From: Tragulus kanchil
Lineage: Eukaryota > Chordata > Mammalia > Artiodactyla > Tragulidae
DNA length: 64,000 nucleotides
Assembly (NCBI GenBank): GCA_022376925.1
Contig: JAIOJX010000005.1
Span: 158,239,501-158,303,500 of the forward strand
Direction: 5' to 3'
Part shown: positions 32,286-45,541 of the stretch, piece by piece
Layout of the letters: each line of letters begins with the position of its first letter
How positions within the stretch are numbered: the stretch's first letter is position 1
Notes under the pieces: model-generated
What the model was told of the DNA's origin: nothing
What the model saw: only the letters and a program-made list of their open reading frames with translations
Databases searched by the model: none
Translations under genes and position numbers: made by a program

Positions 32286-33379
32286 AAGGACTTAGTCATT
32301 CAGGAATAAAGTGGGTGGGGTGGGAGAGGTAGGGCGTGGGTGACCAGTGCAGGAAGGAGAGATGGTGCCGACCCCACTGCTGTGCCTCTGGGTCTCCCAG
32401 AGCTGGCGTGTGTAGAGCAATGGTGAAGGAAACCTCCCTGGCTTCCTCTAGGATTGAGGCGTTCTGGTAGGTAGGAGTCCAGAGAGCTCACACTGGTGCT
32501 CTCTGCTTCCTCCTGCCCACAGAGGGAGCCTCCGTCATGACGGGCCAGGGTGGCCCAGTGAGGGGGTGGGGAATCCTCCATGGCCAGCTTCACACAATGG
32601 CCATGTTGTCTCCTAGAAAGAAGCCCTGGGTGGGCCATCTCGCAGGCCCCCCAGAGTCAGCTCATCCTAACCTCCTCCCTGCCCAGCTCTCCCACATAGT
32701 TCACACCCTTTTCTATATTCACATCCATCTATTCCCCCACCTAGAAGCATCCTCTCTGTTGTCTAAGCCAGTTGTCCACTTCTGTCCTCTCGTAACTCTC
32801 AGGTAGGGTCTCCCCAGCCTCTCTTCGCTTCCACCTCTAGAATTACCATTGTGAACCAGAGGTAGAAGTCCAGAGAGCTAACACTAGTTCACGCCCCTCT
32901 TCTCACAGCCTGACATGCGTGTATCTGAGTGTTCACCTCTTCCTTGTCTCTCAAGGCTCTCTCCCAGTAGATCTGTGACTGGACCAGGGTTTACTGTTTT
33001 AACACTTTGTTAACTTACATGCAAATCCAGAGAGTTCATTCTGGGTTTCAGGTTGTGAGAAGAGCAAAGCACAGACCAGAGGGCACTGCCGTCAGAGTGC
33101 AAAGGCTGCCCCCCATTCCTTTCATGTGACTGGTTCGCATCTGCCACCGGTCAGGGAGCGGGGAGGCCAGTGCTGCTTTAGTGGCTCTGGCTGGGCCACC
33201 AGTTCCTTCTGCAGCCGACTTTATGGGTTGGCCCTAGGTCAATAGTAGGAGTCCCTACTGTAAATGGAGTCCTACACCAGCATTGTAATGGGATTCTAAG
33301 TCAGTAAAATTCAGATATTGAAGTCAGAATGATCCTTGCCCCTAATGTTATACTGGAAAATATCTAAATATATGTAAAT
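32286..33379. other. Unassigned non-coding DNA
   Basis: No repeat or exon recognised. The 112-codon antisense frame at 32300-32638 has no recognisable domain. Confidence 0.5.
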
Positions 33380-33760
33380 GCACAAGTTAGACACATTTGC
33401 ATGTACTTGACCTGACTGAGCCACAACCCTGATGAATGGCTCTTTTGATAATGAAAATACTCAAATCCTATAACCACAAAGCTGCATATGAGATGTTGAT
33501 TCTGTACCAGCATCACAGAGGTCTTTCATACTACATAGTTTTTGAGTAGCATGTCTGTGTTACCCTGCATAATGCATTTTTACTACCGATTATTGTCTGA
33601 TCTGACTCAGTGCTAGTGATTCAATTTGATTATTTAATGGCATCATAAATATTAATTACAAAGTTGATTATAGTAATGGTGAAAGAATGGAGCCAAGAAC
33701 CATTTTTATTAATTCAAGTGAAGTGATAGCAAATATATTTGACTTCTCCTGATTCTATAA
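33380..33760. promoter_or_regulatory. Candidate regulatory block, AT-rich
   Basis: Repeat-free DNA with many homeodomain-type cores (tgataatg, cataatgcat, tgattatttaatgg, tattaattac, tgattatagtaatgg). This is typical of developmental enhancers but is not proof of one. Confidence 0.22.
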
Positions 33761-33810
33761 GTCTTTCTCTTTTTCATTCATCCAAGAAACAACAAATTGA
33801 GCACCTACTC

Positions 33811-36054
33811 AGTGTTTGGCACTGAATAAAGCAGATAAGATCTCTACCTTCATCAGCTTTACGTTCTAGTTGGGGGAAACCAGCAATAACAAGTTCTCAC
33901 TACTGATATAAATGCTATGAAGAAAGGATGCAGGGTGGCAGGTAGATAGTGACAAGCCTGTGGTCTGCAAGAAGCAGCTCCTTGAGGTCAGAACAGTCAC
34001 CCTGAAAAAGTGACATTTGAACTAAGTGATACAGAAGCCAGCTTTACAGAGGGCAGAGGGAAGAGAATCTAAAGAGGAGTTAAGTCCATGAGGGGGAATG
34101 AACTTGGTGTGTGTGCCGAACAGAAAGATGGCTTGTGCTGCTGAGGCTTGGAGGAATCGAGAGACGGGGAGACCCGTGAATCTCCGATTGCGTATGACCT
34201 TTAGGTCTTGTGAAGGACCCTGGATTTGGTTCTCAGAGCAATGGGGAGCTGTTAGAGGGTTTTAAGCAAGGGAGTGGTGTGAACTGATATTTTCTTTTTC
34301 AAGATCACTCTGGTTGCTGCATGGAGAATGCACTGGAGAGAGGTAAATACAGAATGGGAAGACCAGTAAGGAGGCTCGTGCTATGACCTGGAAGAGAATA
34401 TGGGGTCTTGGACTAGGATCCTGATGTTGGCGATGGTGAGAAGTGGTTGGCTGTGGAAAACATATTGCTGATGGACTGGAGGCCAGCAGGGACTGGGGAG
34501 AGGAGAGAAAGAGGTCTTGATACAGACCTTCTGGCTCTGTCCTTGGTCCTAGACATTTCAACACTTCGCCCTTTCTGTCAGTGCCCCAAAAGAAGACAGA
34601 CGCTTGCTTCCTGGGTTTCTAGATGAGAAAAAGCTAGGAGGGGTGACTGCTGTGGTAGGTGACAGACATGAGATTCAAAACGATCCCTCCAACCCCACTG
34701 TGGACCAAACCAACAGGAAGGGAGTTAATGGGGATAAATGTGATGCCTCCACTTAGGCTCAGAAAATCAATAGTGTGGGGGAGTCAAGCTTGAGAGAAGT
34801 TCATGTGAAAAAAGAGCTGTGGTTTTAAATGGGCACAAACTCCGTGTGAGGTAATGGTTAGCATGAGCCTGCTGCAGACCTGGGCAGTCTTAGGTAACTG
34901 ACGCAGTGTCCATGTGCCACACCCTTCCTGAGTGTTTGGCACTGAATAAAGCAGATAAGATCTCTACCTTCATCAGCTTTACGTTCTAGTTGGGGGAAAC
35001 CAGCAATAACAAGTTCTCACTACTGATATAAATGCTATGAAGAAAGGATGCAGGGTGGCAGGTAGATAGTGACAAGCCTGTGGTCTGCAAGAAGCAGCTC
35101 CTTGAGGTCAGAACAGTCACCCTGAAAAAGTGACATTTGAACTAAGTGATACAGAAGCCAGCTTTACAGAGGGCAGAGGAAGAGAATCTAAAGAGGAGTT
35201 AAGTCCATGAGGGGGAATGAACTTGGTGTGTGTGCCGAACAGAAAGATGGCTTGTGCTGCTGAGGCTTGGAGGAATCGAGGCAGGGAGACCCGTGAATCT
35301 CCGATTGCGTATGACCTTTAGGTCTTGTGAAGGACCCTGGATTTGGTTCTCAGAGCAATGGGGAGCTGTTAGAGGGTTTTAAGCAAGGGAGTGGTGTGAA
35401 CTGATATTTTCTTTTTCAAGATCACTCTGGTTGCTGCATGGAGAATGCACTGGAGAGAGGTAAATACAGAATGGGAAGACCAGTAAGGAGGCTCGTGCTA
35501 TGACCTGGAAGAGAATATGGGGTCTTGGACTAGGATCCTGATGTTGGCGATGGTGAGAAGTGGTTGGCTGTGGAAAACATATTGCTGATGGACTGGAGGC
35601 CAGCAGGGACTGGGGAGAGGAGAGAAAGAGGTCTTGATACAGACCTTCTGGCTCTGTCCTTGGTCCTAGACATTTCAACACTTCGCCCTTTCTGTCAGTG
35701 CCCCAAAAGAAGACAGACGCTTGCTTCCTGGGTTTCTAGATGAGAAAAAGCTAGGAGGGGTGACTGCTGTGGTAGGTGACAGACATGAGATTCAAAACGA
35801 TCCCTCCAACCCCACTGTGGACCAAACCAACAGGAAGGGAGTTAATGGGGATAAATGTGATGCCTCCACTTAGGCTCAGAAAATCAATAGTGTGGGGGAG
35901 TCAAGCTTGAGAGAAGTTCATGTGAAAAAGAGCTGTGGTTTTAAATGGGCACAAACTCCGTGTGAGGTAATGGTTAGCATGAGCCTGCTGCAGACCTGGG
36001 CAGTCTTAGTGTACACTGACGACGCAGTGTCCATGTGCCCACACACCCTTCCTG
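33811..36054 (+). repeat. Tandem duplication 9 (period 1120)
   Basis: Copy 1 is 33811-34930 and copy 2 34931 to about 36054; they abut exactly. The last 40 bases of copy 1 are a deletion-rich version of 36008-36054 (bases missing in at least four places). Confidence 0.95.
34000..34460. repeat. Ancient mammalian interspersed repeat, family uncertain
   Basis: The order of blocks (tgacatttgaactaagtgat, ggttttaagcaagggagtgg, agatcactctggttgctgca, gaccagtaaggaggctcgtg) is one I know as a mammal-wide old repeat, but I cannot name the family safely. A second copy at about 35120-35580 comes from duplication 9. Confidence 0.45.
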
Positions 36055-36265
36055 TCACCCCTCAGGCCCTGTGCTGGTCAGGACGGGGGTGTGAATGCTT
36101 AACGGAGTACAGTGAAGAGGACCATGTGATGAGAGTTCAGGAAGCTGTTTCATGAGGGGAATCAATTGAAGGAACAGGGATAAGACAAGACCAGGTAGGA
36201 CAAGACTGAGGGAATTGTGAGGTCATGATAAGTATCTTTAAATGTGTGCAGAGCTATGTTGTGGA

Positions 36266-36400
36266 AATGTTAGTTGCTCAGTCGTGTCTGACTGTATGTG
36301 ACACCATGGACTCCTGCCAGCCCTCTCTGTCCAGGGATTTTCCAAGCAGGAACACTGGAGTGGATTGCCGCCTCCTCCTCCCGAGTAGGAAAAGCTTTGT
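36266..36400 (-). repeat. Bov-A2/Bov-tA SINE fragment
   Basis: This is the reverse complement of the Bov-A unit: ttagttgctcagtcgtgtct, then the gggattttccaagcaggaac block, then actggagtggattgcc. Ruminant specific. Confidence 0.85.
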
Positions 36401-37005
36401 AGCTCTGAGTCCTGGTGCCCAGAGACAGTGGAGCAGAGTCATGTGGCCAGTCAACAAGCTGGACAGCTGAGGGCCAGAGGGTGAGGCAGAGGGACTTCTT
36501 CTAAAGAAAGCTGCACATAACATTCCTAAAGCACCAATGGCAGAAGAGCCCACTGTTCTCAAGGCTGCCCACCCGTCTGACTCAAGGTGCCTGGGTTCTC
36601 AGCATGGACAGACTGCCAACCCCACGCCGCCTGCTCCCTTTCTCAGCCCAGCTCCATCAGCAGGAGGAACTGCCGATGAGAAGAGAGCGAGCCCTCGTTT
36701 ATCATGGCCACAGCGCCATGAGCCTCTGTAGATACATCTACCCACTCCTGAAGCTCCCCAACTTATTCCTCAACCAACCCACCCCTGCAGCCCACCAGCC
36801 GCGCCGCCCTATCTGCCTTCTGTGGTTGGATTGCCTTCCTTTCCTCCTGCCCGTCAGAGCCTAGGGGACAAGGACAGTGGCCAGTGGCAGTAGGGTCCTG
36901 AGTAATCCTCCAGGCTTCATGGTGTGGCTCTCTGTTCTTCAGCTGTTGTTGAGAGGCTCATTGTTAGGCCTCCAGGAATCTTTGGATTCACTGAGGAATC
37001 TGAAG
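36401..37005. other. Unassigned non-coding DNA
   Basis: No repeat or exon recognised. The overlapping forward frames at 36537-36864 show no domain. Confidence 0.5.
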
Positions 37006-39176
37006 TCAGGAGGTGGAAGACTATAACTGTGAACCACATAATAAGTATGTGCTCCTAAAACAACATAAGTGGCAGCACTAATGACTTCAGCCAGGACTTC
37101 AAAGCACAAACCCCAGAAGTGGCCTCCTTTGGAGAGCAATCAGAGTCCCCGAACTCCGTGGAGAGGAGAAGTGTCTGACGCCTCTCCAGACGCTGCTTCG
37201 CGTCTCCGTGCAGCACAGCGTTCGTTTGGTCTCCCTGGGCAGGGAGCCTGGGGCGCCCACTGGATGGGGAGGCCACTCCAGGGCACACTTGCTTCAAGGT
37301 GACGTGCACTGCCCGACCTCTGCTCGTTTTAGCCGTAAAATCCCGGGTCACACTGTGGTTAGAAAGTCGATTGCTTGCAAAGCAACCCTGCCGTCTTTCG
37401 GTCTTTGTTTTATTCAGGGCTGCTCTGTCAGCTGTGGACTTGCCTTTGATGGAGCCCAGCAGTGTTTTTCATGTCTAACTAGTGTTTTAATGTTTGTGAG
37501 AGACTGTGGTTAATTGGTTCCCCATGGTACCACAGATGGCCCTAGAAACCTCTTGTGTCTGGGGTGTAACTCTGGGACTGTGTGTGCGTGCGTGTGTACC
37601 TATGTCCCCTACACCTGAGCAGGCACCATGAGAGTTTTAAGTGTTCCTTGACCCACATCTCAGACTCGAGAATTTTTAGTACTTGCTTTTTTCCAAAGTC
37701 AAAAATCATGGCGTCTCACGTAGACTCGTAACCTTCCTCCTCCAACACTTGTTTGTTGTGCATGTTGTCTGGGGCCAGTTGGAGCTGCCCCACCAGCCTC
37801 ATCTTGATGTCTGACGCTCATGTCTGATGCCCATGCGTGGGCATGTTCCGCATGCCCGCTGTCTTGCAGGCCACTGGGTGCCTCTGGCCTCTGCCTGCCG
37901 ACTTTCCTCTTGTAGACTTGCAGCAGCAACCAGGCCCCTGCTCATCTCTCTTGTGCTCTGGGGCTGCGATAGCATCCAGGAGCCCGCCTGGTGCTCATCC
38001 TGAGAAGGGCGGCCACAGGCAGTTCCTTCCGCACAGGTTGCCATTCTTTGGCTTGCGCAGCCCGATCGCTGAGATCGGGATCAGCATCTTATCAGGAGGT
38101 GGAAGACTATAACTGTGAACCACATAATAAGTATGTGCTCCTAAAACAACATAAGTGGCAGCACTAATGACTTCAGCCAGGACTTCAAAGCACAAACCCC
38201 AGAAGTGGCCTCCTTTGGAGAGCAATCAGAGTCCCGAACTCCGTGGAGAGGAGAAGTGTCTGACGCCTCTCCAGACGCTGCCAGCGTCTCCGTGCAGCAC
38301 AGCGTTCGTTTGGTCTCCTGGGCAGGGAGCCTGGGCGCCCACTGGATGGGAGGCCACTCCAGGGCACACTTGCTTCAAGGTGACGTGCACTGCCCGACCT
38401 CTGCTCGTTTTAGCCGTAAAATCCCGGGTCACACTGTGGTTAGAAAGTCGATTGCTTGCAAAGCAACCCTGCCGTCTTTCGGTCTTTGTTTTATTCAGGG
38501 CTGCTCTGTCAGCTGTGGACTTGCCTTTGATGGAGCCCAGCAGTGTTTTTCATGTCTAACTAGTGTTTTAATGTTTGTGAGAGACTGTGGTTAATTGGTT
38601 CCCCATGGTACCACAGATGGCCCTAGAAACCTCTTGTGTCTGGGGTGTAACTCTGGGACTGTGTGTGCGTGCGTGTGTACCTATGTCCCCTACACCTGAG
38701 CAGGCACCATGAGAGTTTTAAGTGTTCCTTGACCCACATCTCAGACTCGAGAATTTTTAGTACTTGCTTTTTTCCAAAGTCAAAAATCATGGCGTCTCAC
38801 GTAGACTCGTAACCTTCCTCCTCCAACACTTGTTTGTTGTGCATGTTGTCTGGGGCCAGTTGGAGCTGCCCCACCAGCCTCATCTTGATGTCTGACGCTC
38901 ATGTCTGATGCCCATGCGTGGGCATGTTCCGCATGCCCGCTGTCTTGCAGGCCACTGGGTGCCTCTGGCCTCTGCCTGCCGACTTTCCTCTTGTAGACTT
39001 GCAGCAGCAACCAGGCCCCTGCTCATCTCTCTTGTGCTCTGGGGCTGCGATAGCATCCAGGAGCCCGCCTGGTGCTCATCCTGAGAAGGGCGGCCACAGG
39101 CAGTTCCTTCCGCACAGGTTGCCATTCTTTGGCTTGCGCAGCCCGATCGCTGAGATCGGGATCAGCATCTTATCAG
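37006..39176 (+). repeat. Tandem duplication 10 (period 1081-1086)
   Basis: Copy 1 is about 37006-38095 and copy 2 about 38092-39176, sharing atcag at the seam. Copy 2 has lost one base from four homopolymers within 120 bases (near 38234, 38319, 38334 and 38349) and is altered at one more place near 38281. The rest of the copies look identical. The unit is unassigned. Confidence 0.95.
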
Positions 39177-39562
39177 TTCTCCACAAAGAGAAGAGGGTCT
39201 TGCACTCTCGTCCTCTCTCGTAACCTGAACATGCCTCACATGCCTTTAGACAGAGCAGTGAGGGCATGTTAGTGCAGATGCTTTTAAGAGGGAGCAGGAA
39301 GTACAGAAATAGCTCAGTATACCGTGGGGCAGGGCAGCCTGTTAGGATTTGGGATGCCCAGGAACTGGGGAAGTTAATCCTCCTCTGACCTTTACCCTCC
39401 TCTTCCGTTCCTGCCAGTGGACTGTACCCACCAGTCGAGTATGCCTGTCTCATGTTAGTCTGCTCTTGTTATTGTGTGTCTTATCTGCCTCAGGTGAATT
39501 AGCGTCCAGGATCTAATCTCTTTGAGTGGTAACATTCTAATAAACCCAGATGAGATGTCATT
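39177..39562. other. Unassigned non-coding DNA
   Basis: No repeat or exon recognised. Confidence 0.5.
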
Positions 39563-39565
39563 AGG

Positions 39566-39660
39566 GGCTTCCCTGGTGATCCAGTGGTTGAGACTCTGTG
39601 CTTCCACTACAAGGGGAACAGGTTGGCCCCCTGGCCAGGGAGCTGAGATCACACATGTTG
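39566..39660 (+). repeat. CHR-type SINE, 3' truncated
   Basis: The head ggcttccctggtgatccagt and ggccagggagctgagatcac match the short CHR element. The B-box is mutated. Confidence 0.75.
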
Positions 39661-40381
39661 GGTCATGCATTTCTTGAACTAGGGCATGAACTCCTTGAAG
39701 CCAGGTTGTGTTCTCACGGAGAGACTGACCTCTCTGCTCTTTGCTTGGCTGGTGAAGTGACTGTTTCCAGACAAGTTGTTCTCTCCTTTTCTTCTCTCGT
39801 AGTGCTATGTTCTGTTCCTTCCTTACAGCCTGTCACAACTTATAATTTTATGTTATTTGTCATTTACTTATTTATCTATGTCTTTCCCAATATGTTTTAA
39901 GTTCTATAACCATAGGGACCCTGTCTGAATTGTTCATATGTACATGCCTAACATTCGTATGATGCCTGGCACATGATAAAATCTTTGAAGACATCAGTTT
40001 ACCCCCTAGGGCCGTCCTTGGCCTTCACCTTCAGGTTCTGCTGGGCTAGCTTCCTAATGTACCCTGAGCATTCTGCCTCTCCCCATTACCTCTGCATGTG
40101 ACTGCTGGGGCTTGATTCAAATGCACCTCAGAGCTGCTGGGGCCCAGCACTGGGAGAGAGATGGCAGCTTCCTGAGCTGATGTGTTCCTGTCCCGTTTGC
40201 CTGTGGAAGCAGAGATGGATGACAGTAGGGCTCCAGATGCAGAGAGGTGACTGAGTGGATATCTGGCCAAGCATGTAGGGACAAATGCAGAGGCCGTCCT
40301 CGGGGCACGCAGAGGAGGCATGTGGTCCCCAGTGGTGGTGTGCCATCTCATAGGGGAGCCTGTCTCATTAAGACTGTCACC
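39661..40381. other. Mostly unassigned; possible L2/MIR end
   Basis: A weak L2/MIR-type 3' end is visible at about 39890-39995 (catagggaccctgtctgaat, then gatgcctggcacatgataaa). The remainder is unassigned. Confidence 0.4.
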
Positions 40382-42594
40382 ATGTACAGTGAAAGCTCCA
40401 TCTGAAGTCAGTTACCTTAAACTGAAAGTGACTTTCTGACCCACATTTATGGATTTACCTTCATTAGATTGTGAAATTGCAGCATCACATTCATCATTAC
40501 CTTAAAATGACAGTGTCGTTCTGAATGACCAGGGGTTGTAAAGAGTGGACACGCCACCTGACACATATCAGAAGCAAGCCCCATGTTAAGCTCCAGGCGT
40601 GTAATGGGCAGTGTTTGAAGAATCTGATTGAATATATAAATCATGAAAATCAGAAATGGAAAGAAAAAAGTGAGCTTTTCCTTGAAGCAGCTGCACACCA
40701 GTCTTGGGCTCAGGGGTGGACTGTCCTGTCTCTGGCCGTCTGGGTCTTATGCAGGCTCTTCCTGTTCTGCTCATGGCGGCCCCTTATCCCGTGAAGATCT
40801 CCTGGCACAGGGTTTCTCCACTGCTACTGTTGATACAGTGTGTGTACTTTGGCTGGTATTTTCTCAAAACCTTTATGTTTCATCCAGCATTGATTTAGCC
40901 CCAAGATTCGCTTTCCCCAGGCAGTGGCTCCGGTTCTGACAATCCTTTTTTTCCTCATCATTATGAGATGGCCCTCGTCCAGAAGTATGCTCATGGCCGT
41001 GTCCAAGATGAGGAATACTTGGCGAGGGGCCTGCCAGCTGAGCCAGGCAGACAGATAAGCCCCCAAAGAGGAATGAAAAACACAGAAACGGAAGTTGTAC
41101 CGCTATGAAGCTCAAATCCATCTTATTACTGAATTATCCATACCTCAGAATAGTTAGGATCTCCCATAGGGAGAAGTAAGACCAAGACAGGGACTTCCAG
41201 AGTGAGAAGAGACGTTAGGAAAGTTTGGGGAAGATGTTGGGACTGGATGTAACAGATTTAAAAAAAAGAAAAAAAGGAAAGAAAGGAAGGGAGGAAAAAC
41301 CAAAGGAATAAAGAGAATGTTTGGCAGAGATGGTTCAAGTGTGGCAAGGAGGGGTGTGACAAGGTGGGGCTGCAGTTGGTGAGGCCCTGGGGAGGACGAA
41401 AGATGACCGAGGGGCCAAAGTCAGAATTCCTGGGCAGGCGTGTCCCCGCTCAGAAGAGCGACGACTGGGCTCTGGAGGGCTGTGGGGATCTTCCGATGTA
41501 CAGTGAAAGCTCCATCTGAAGTCAGTTACCTTAAACTGAAAGTGACTTTCTGACCCACATTTATGGATTTACCTTCATTAGATTGTGAAATTGCAGCATC
41601 ACATTCATCATTACCTTAAAATGACAGTGTCGTTCTGAATGACCAGGGGTTGTAAAGAGTGGACACGCCACCTGACACATATCAGAAGCAAGCCCCATGT
41701 TAAGCTCCAGGCGTGTAATGGGCAGTGTTTGAAGAATCTGATTGAATATATAAATCATGAAAATCAGAAATGGAAAGAAAAAAGTGAGCTTTTCCTTGAA
41801 GCAGCTGCACACCAGTCTTGGGCTCAGGGGTGGACTGTCCTGTCTCTGGCCGTCTGGGTCTTATGCAGGCTCTTCCTGTTCTGCTCATGGCGGCCCCTTA
41901 TCCCGTGAAGATCTCCTGGCGCAGGGTTTCTCCACTGCTACTGTTGATACAGTGTGTGTACTTTGGCTGGTATTTTCTCAAAACCTTTATGTTTCATCCA
42001 GCATTGATTTAGCCCCAAGATTCGCTTTCCCCAGGCAGTGGCTCCGGTTCTGACAATCCTTTTTTTCCTCATCATTATGAGATGGCCCTCGTCCAGAAGT
42101 ATGCTCATGGCCGTGTCCAAGATGAGGAATACTTGGCGAGGGGCCTGCCAGCTGAGCCAGGCAGACAGATAAGCCCCCGAAGAGGAATGAAAAACACAGA
42201 AACGGAAGTTGTACCGCTATGAAGCTCAAATCCATCTTATTACTGAATTATCCATACCTCAGAATAGTTAGGATCTCCCATAGGGAGAAGTAAGACCAAG
42301 ACAGGGACTTCCAGAGTGAGAAGAGACGTTAGGAAAGTTTGGGGAAGATGTTGGGACTGGATGTAACAGATTTAAAAAAAAGAAAAAAAGGAAAGAAAGG
42401 AAGGGAGGAAAAACCAAAGGAATAAAGAGAATGTTTGGCAGAGATGGTTCAAGTGTGGCAAGGAGGGGTGTGACAAGGTGGGGCTGCAGTTGGTGAGGCC
42501 CTGGGGAGGACGAAAGATGACCGAGGGGCCAAAGTCAGAATTCCTGGGCAGGCGTGTCCCCCCCGCTCAGAAGAGCGACGACTGGGCTCTGGAG
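40382..42594 (+). repeat. Tandem duplication 11 (period 1114-1117)
   Basis: Copy 1 is about 40382-41477 and copy 2 about 41496-42594. The spacer 41478-41495 contains atcttcc and resembles the sequence after copy 2 with about 20 bases missing. A C-run is 3 bases longer in copy 2 (near 42560). A purine-rich tract lies at about 41262-41300 and again at about 42376-42414. Confidence 0.95.
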
Positions 42595-42674
42595 CTGGGG
42601 GGGAACTGTTGTGTTAGTCCCCTGATCTTCCTCCCGTCTCAGGGCTAGAGCCTCTTTACTTTCTCTCTCTTTTT

Positions 42675-42813
42675 TTTATTATTTATTTGTTTATTTGGCT
42701 GTGCTGGGTCATAGTTGCAGTATGTGGGATCCAGCTCCCTGACCAGGGATCGAACCCAGGCCCCCTGCACTGAGAGCCTGGAGTCTTAGCCACTGGGCCA
42801 CCAGAGAAGCCCC
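42675..42813 (-). repeat. CHR-type SINE
   Basis: On the reverse strand: ggggcttctctggtggccca head, intact ggttcgatccc B-box and gtcagggagctggatcccac body, ending in an A-rich tail. Confidence 0.85.
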
Positions 42814-42815
42814 CG

Positions 42816-43366
42816 AGCCTCTTTTCTTCAGGCTTCCCTACATCAGATCTATTTTTTTTTAAATAGAGGATAAGTAAAGCAGTGGGAGGCCAACTAGAAT
42901 GGGAGGCCAGACAGAGCACACGTGGCCACAGGGCCTCCTCTGACAGGTGGGCGTGGACCCCCTCCCCGAGGCCTCCTCTGACGGGTGGATATGTACCGAA
43001 TGTGGCTGTATGGGTGTATCTTCCTTGTCTGTTTATCTTTGCTAGGTGTGCTTTTCCTGTGAGACACAGGGGCTCTTCAGCTCGTGCCTTTTCAGCTCAT
43101 GGTGCCCCCACAGGACTGTATACTTCATCTTATTCTGTCCACGATTAAAATTAGTCCTTTTGTTACGTAAATAAACTGATGCATTATCCATGTGAATGTA
43201 GCCCTTTCTCCCTTCATCAGTGTGATATTTATTTGCATTAATACCCGTAAGTGTTGTATTTGAGTGGCTACCAGCCCTGTGTTTTCAGATCTTTCTTCAC
43301 GTCATAGTGGTTCAGTCTTAACTGTATTTGATCCGTGCTCAGTGCCTGGACCTTCTGTGGGCTTTG
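42816..43366. other. Unassigned non-coding DNA
   Basis: No repeat recognised. The part at 43135-43250 is AT-rich with an aaactgatgcattatccatg block that resembles enhancer-type DNA, without proof. Confidence 0.5.
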
Positions 43367-43839
43367 TTTCTTCCGAACAGGGAATAGCTCTGGCTCCTCC
43401 CTGCGCTGTGGGAATACGTGGGCGGCCAATGAGGGCATGTTTCTGATAGCACTGCCTGCTCAACAGAGAAAATCCTCACTGCTGTTACTAGGTTAATACT
43501 GTTCTTTTCCAGAGCGCACCCTACCTAATACTTGTGGCGCCACCGTCTTGCTGGGCTTTTTCACGGGCAAACCGGCTTCGGGGCAGTGGCCTGCTGCACG
43601 CTGTGCTTGGGTTTCCTGTGATGGTCTGTGGGCAGGACTCTGGGTTGCTCCTGGCCTGTGTGTCTGTGTCCTGAGGTGCTGGGTGTCTGAGACTGAAGGA
43701 GAGACGATGCCAGTGGCCTTCTAGGGAGAGACGTTGGATTCGGGGAGGCAGGGTGATTACAGGAAGGCAGGTGCTGATTTACCTGTTTGCCAGTTTATTT
43801 TCTTTGGGGAGGCAGCGTTTCAATTTACTGCATTCCTTG

Positions 43840-44160
43840 GAGGTTTGACATATCAATTAGATGTTATCGACAGTAATAGAGGGGCAGTTGCTGTAAATGT
43901 GAAGTTTTTACTGGTAGGCCGTGAAATGACACCCCAAGGGACTGTAACACAGGGCATGATGAATATCATGTTACCTGCGTACGGGCAGAGGGGCTGATTA
44001 GTAGGGGAGGGTGATTCTATCTCCTGCACTAAAACATTATTTATTCACTTGCTGTCAATCAAACCCTCTGTTCTAATTGGCTGAAAGGTTAAATCATCAA
44101 GATTTGCTCATAAACCAAGTTAAGGTGGGACGAAGAGCAGCGTTAAATCATAATCCGTAG
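43840..44160. promoter_or_regulatory. Candidate regulatory block (duplicated at 44938-45258)
   Basis: Repeat-free DNA with gctgtcaatcaa, a ctaattggct site (TAATTG core) and several TTAAAT cores, beside a GC-rich CpG patch. Inference from composition only. Confidence 0.22.
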
Positions 44161-44214
44161 CTTGTTTGTTTACTGTGTTATCACGTCCGGGTGACCTGGC
44201 CCACCCTCTCTCCC

Positions 44215-44300
44215 CCTGGTCACAGTAACGGCCCTGGGCCGGGGGCCGCGCCGGGGCCGCGTGGCGGGGAGGAGCAGGCGGCTTCCGTGCCTTCTGGCGG
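44215..44300. other. Short CpG-rich patch (copy at 45313-45398)
   Basis: A run of cgcg/ggcc-rich sequence around gggccgggggccgcgccgg. It is too short to call a CpG island promoter. Confidence 0.5.
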
Positions 44301-45541
44301 GCCCGGAGTCTGAAGAGGGCAGCAGCGACGCTCCATGCCACGCTGCCTGGGCGGAGTGAGACCACGGCTGCCCTTCCACTGCGTCCTCATGTGTGGCTCC
44401 TATATTGGCCAACACTTATAAAAGGAAGAATTATTTGTCAAAAGAAAAAAAAAGTTTTTGTCTGGGCTCCTTCGGCTTTCTTCCGAACAGGGAATAGCTC
44501 TGGTTTTGGTGGGAATACGTGGGCGGCCAATGAGGGCATGTTTCTGATAGCACTGCCTGCTCAACAGAGAAAATCCTCACTGCTGTTACTAGGTTAATAC
44601 TGTTCTTTTCCAGAGCGCACCCTACCTAATACTTGTGGCGCCACCGTCTTGCTGGGCTTTTCACGGGCAAACCGGCTTGGGCAGTGGCCTGCTGCACGCT
44701 GTGCTTGGGTTTCCTGTGATGGTCTGTGGGCAGGACTCTGGGTTGCTCCTGGCCTGTGTGTCTGTGTCCTGAGGTGCTGGGTGTCTGAGACTGAAGGAGA
44801 GACGATGCCAGTGGCCTTCTAGGGAGAGACGTTGGATTCGGGGAGGCAGGGTGATTACAGGAAGGCAGGTGCTGATTTACCTGTTTGCCAGTTTATTTTC
44901 TTTGGGGAGGCAGCGTTTCAATTTACTGCATTCCTTGGAGGTTTGACATATCAATTAGATGTTATCGACAGTAATAGAGGGGCAGTTGCTGTAAATGTGA
45001 AGTTTTTACTGGTAGGCCGTGAAATGACACCCCAAGGGACTGTAACACAGGGCATGATGAATATCATGTTACCTGCGTACGGGCAGAGGGGCTGATTAGT
45101 AGGGGAGGGTGATTCTATCTCCTGCACTAAAACATTATTTATTCACTTGCTGTCAATCAAACCCTCTGTTCTAATTGGCTGAAAGGTTAAATCATCAAGA
45201 TTTGCTCATAAACCAAGTTAAGGTGGGACGAAGAGCAGCGTTAAATCATAATCCGTAGCTTGTTTGTTTACTGTGTTATCACGTCCGGGTGACCTGGCCC
45301 ACCCTCTCTCCCCCTGGTCACAGTAACGGCCCTGGGCCGGGGGCCGCGCCGGGGCCGCGTGGCGGGGAGGAGCAGGCGGCTTCCGTGCCTGCTGGCGGGC
45401 CCGGAGTCTGAAGAGGGCAGCAGCGACGCTCCATGCCACGCTGCCTGGGCGGAGTGAGACCACGGCTGCCCTTCCACTGCGTCCTCATGTGTGGCTCCTA
45501 TATTGGCCAACACTTATAAAAGGAAGAATTATTTGTCAAAA

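Larger units (their letters stand above)
43367..45541 (+). repeat. Tandem duplication 12 (period 1098-1110)
   Basis: Copy 1 is about 43367-44443 and copy 2 about 44477-45541. The first 40 bases of copy 2 lack about nine bases, and the spacer 44444-44476 ends in a shortened form of 43347-43366. At least one substitution (t/g near 44293 and 45391) is allele-like. Confidence 0.94.
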
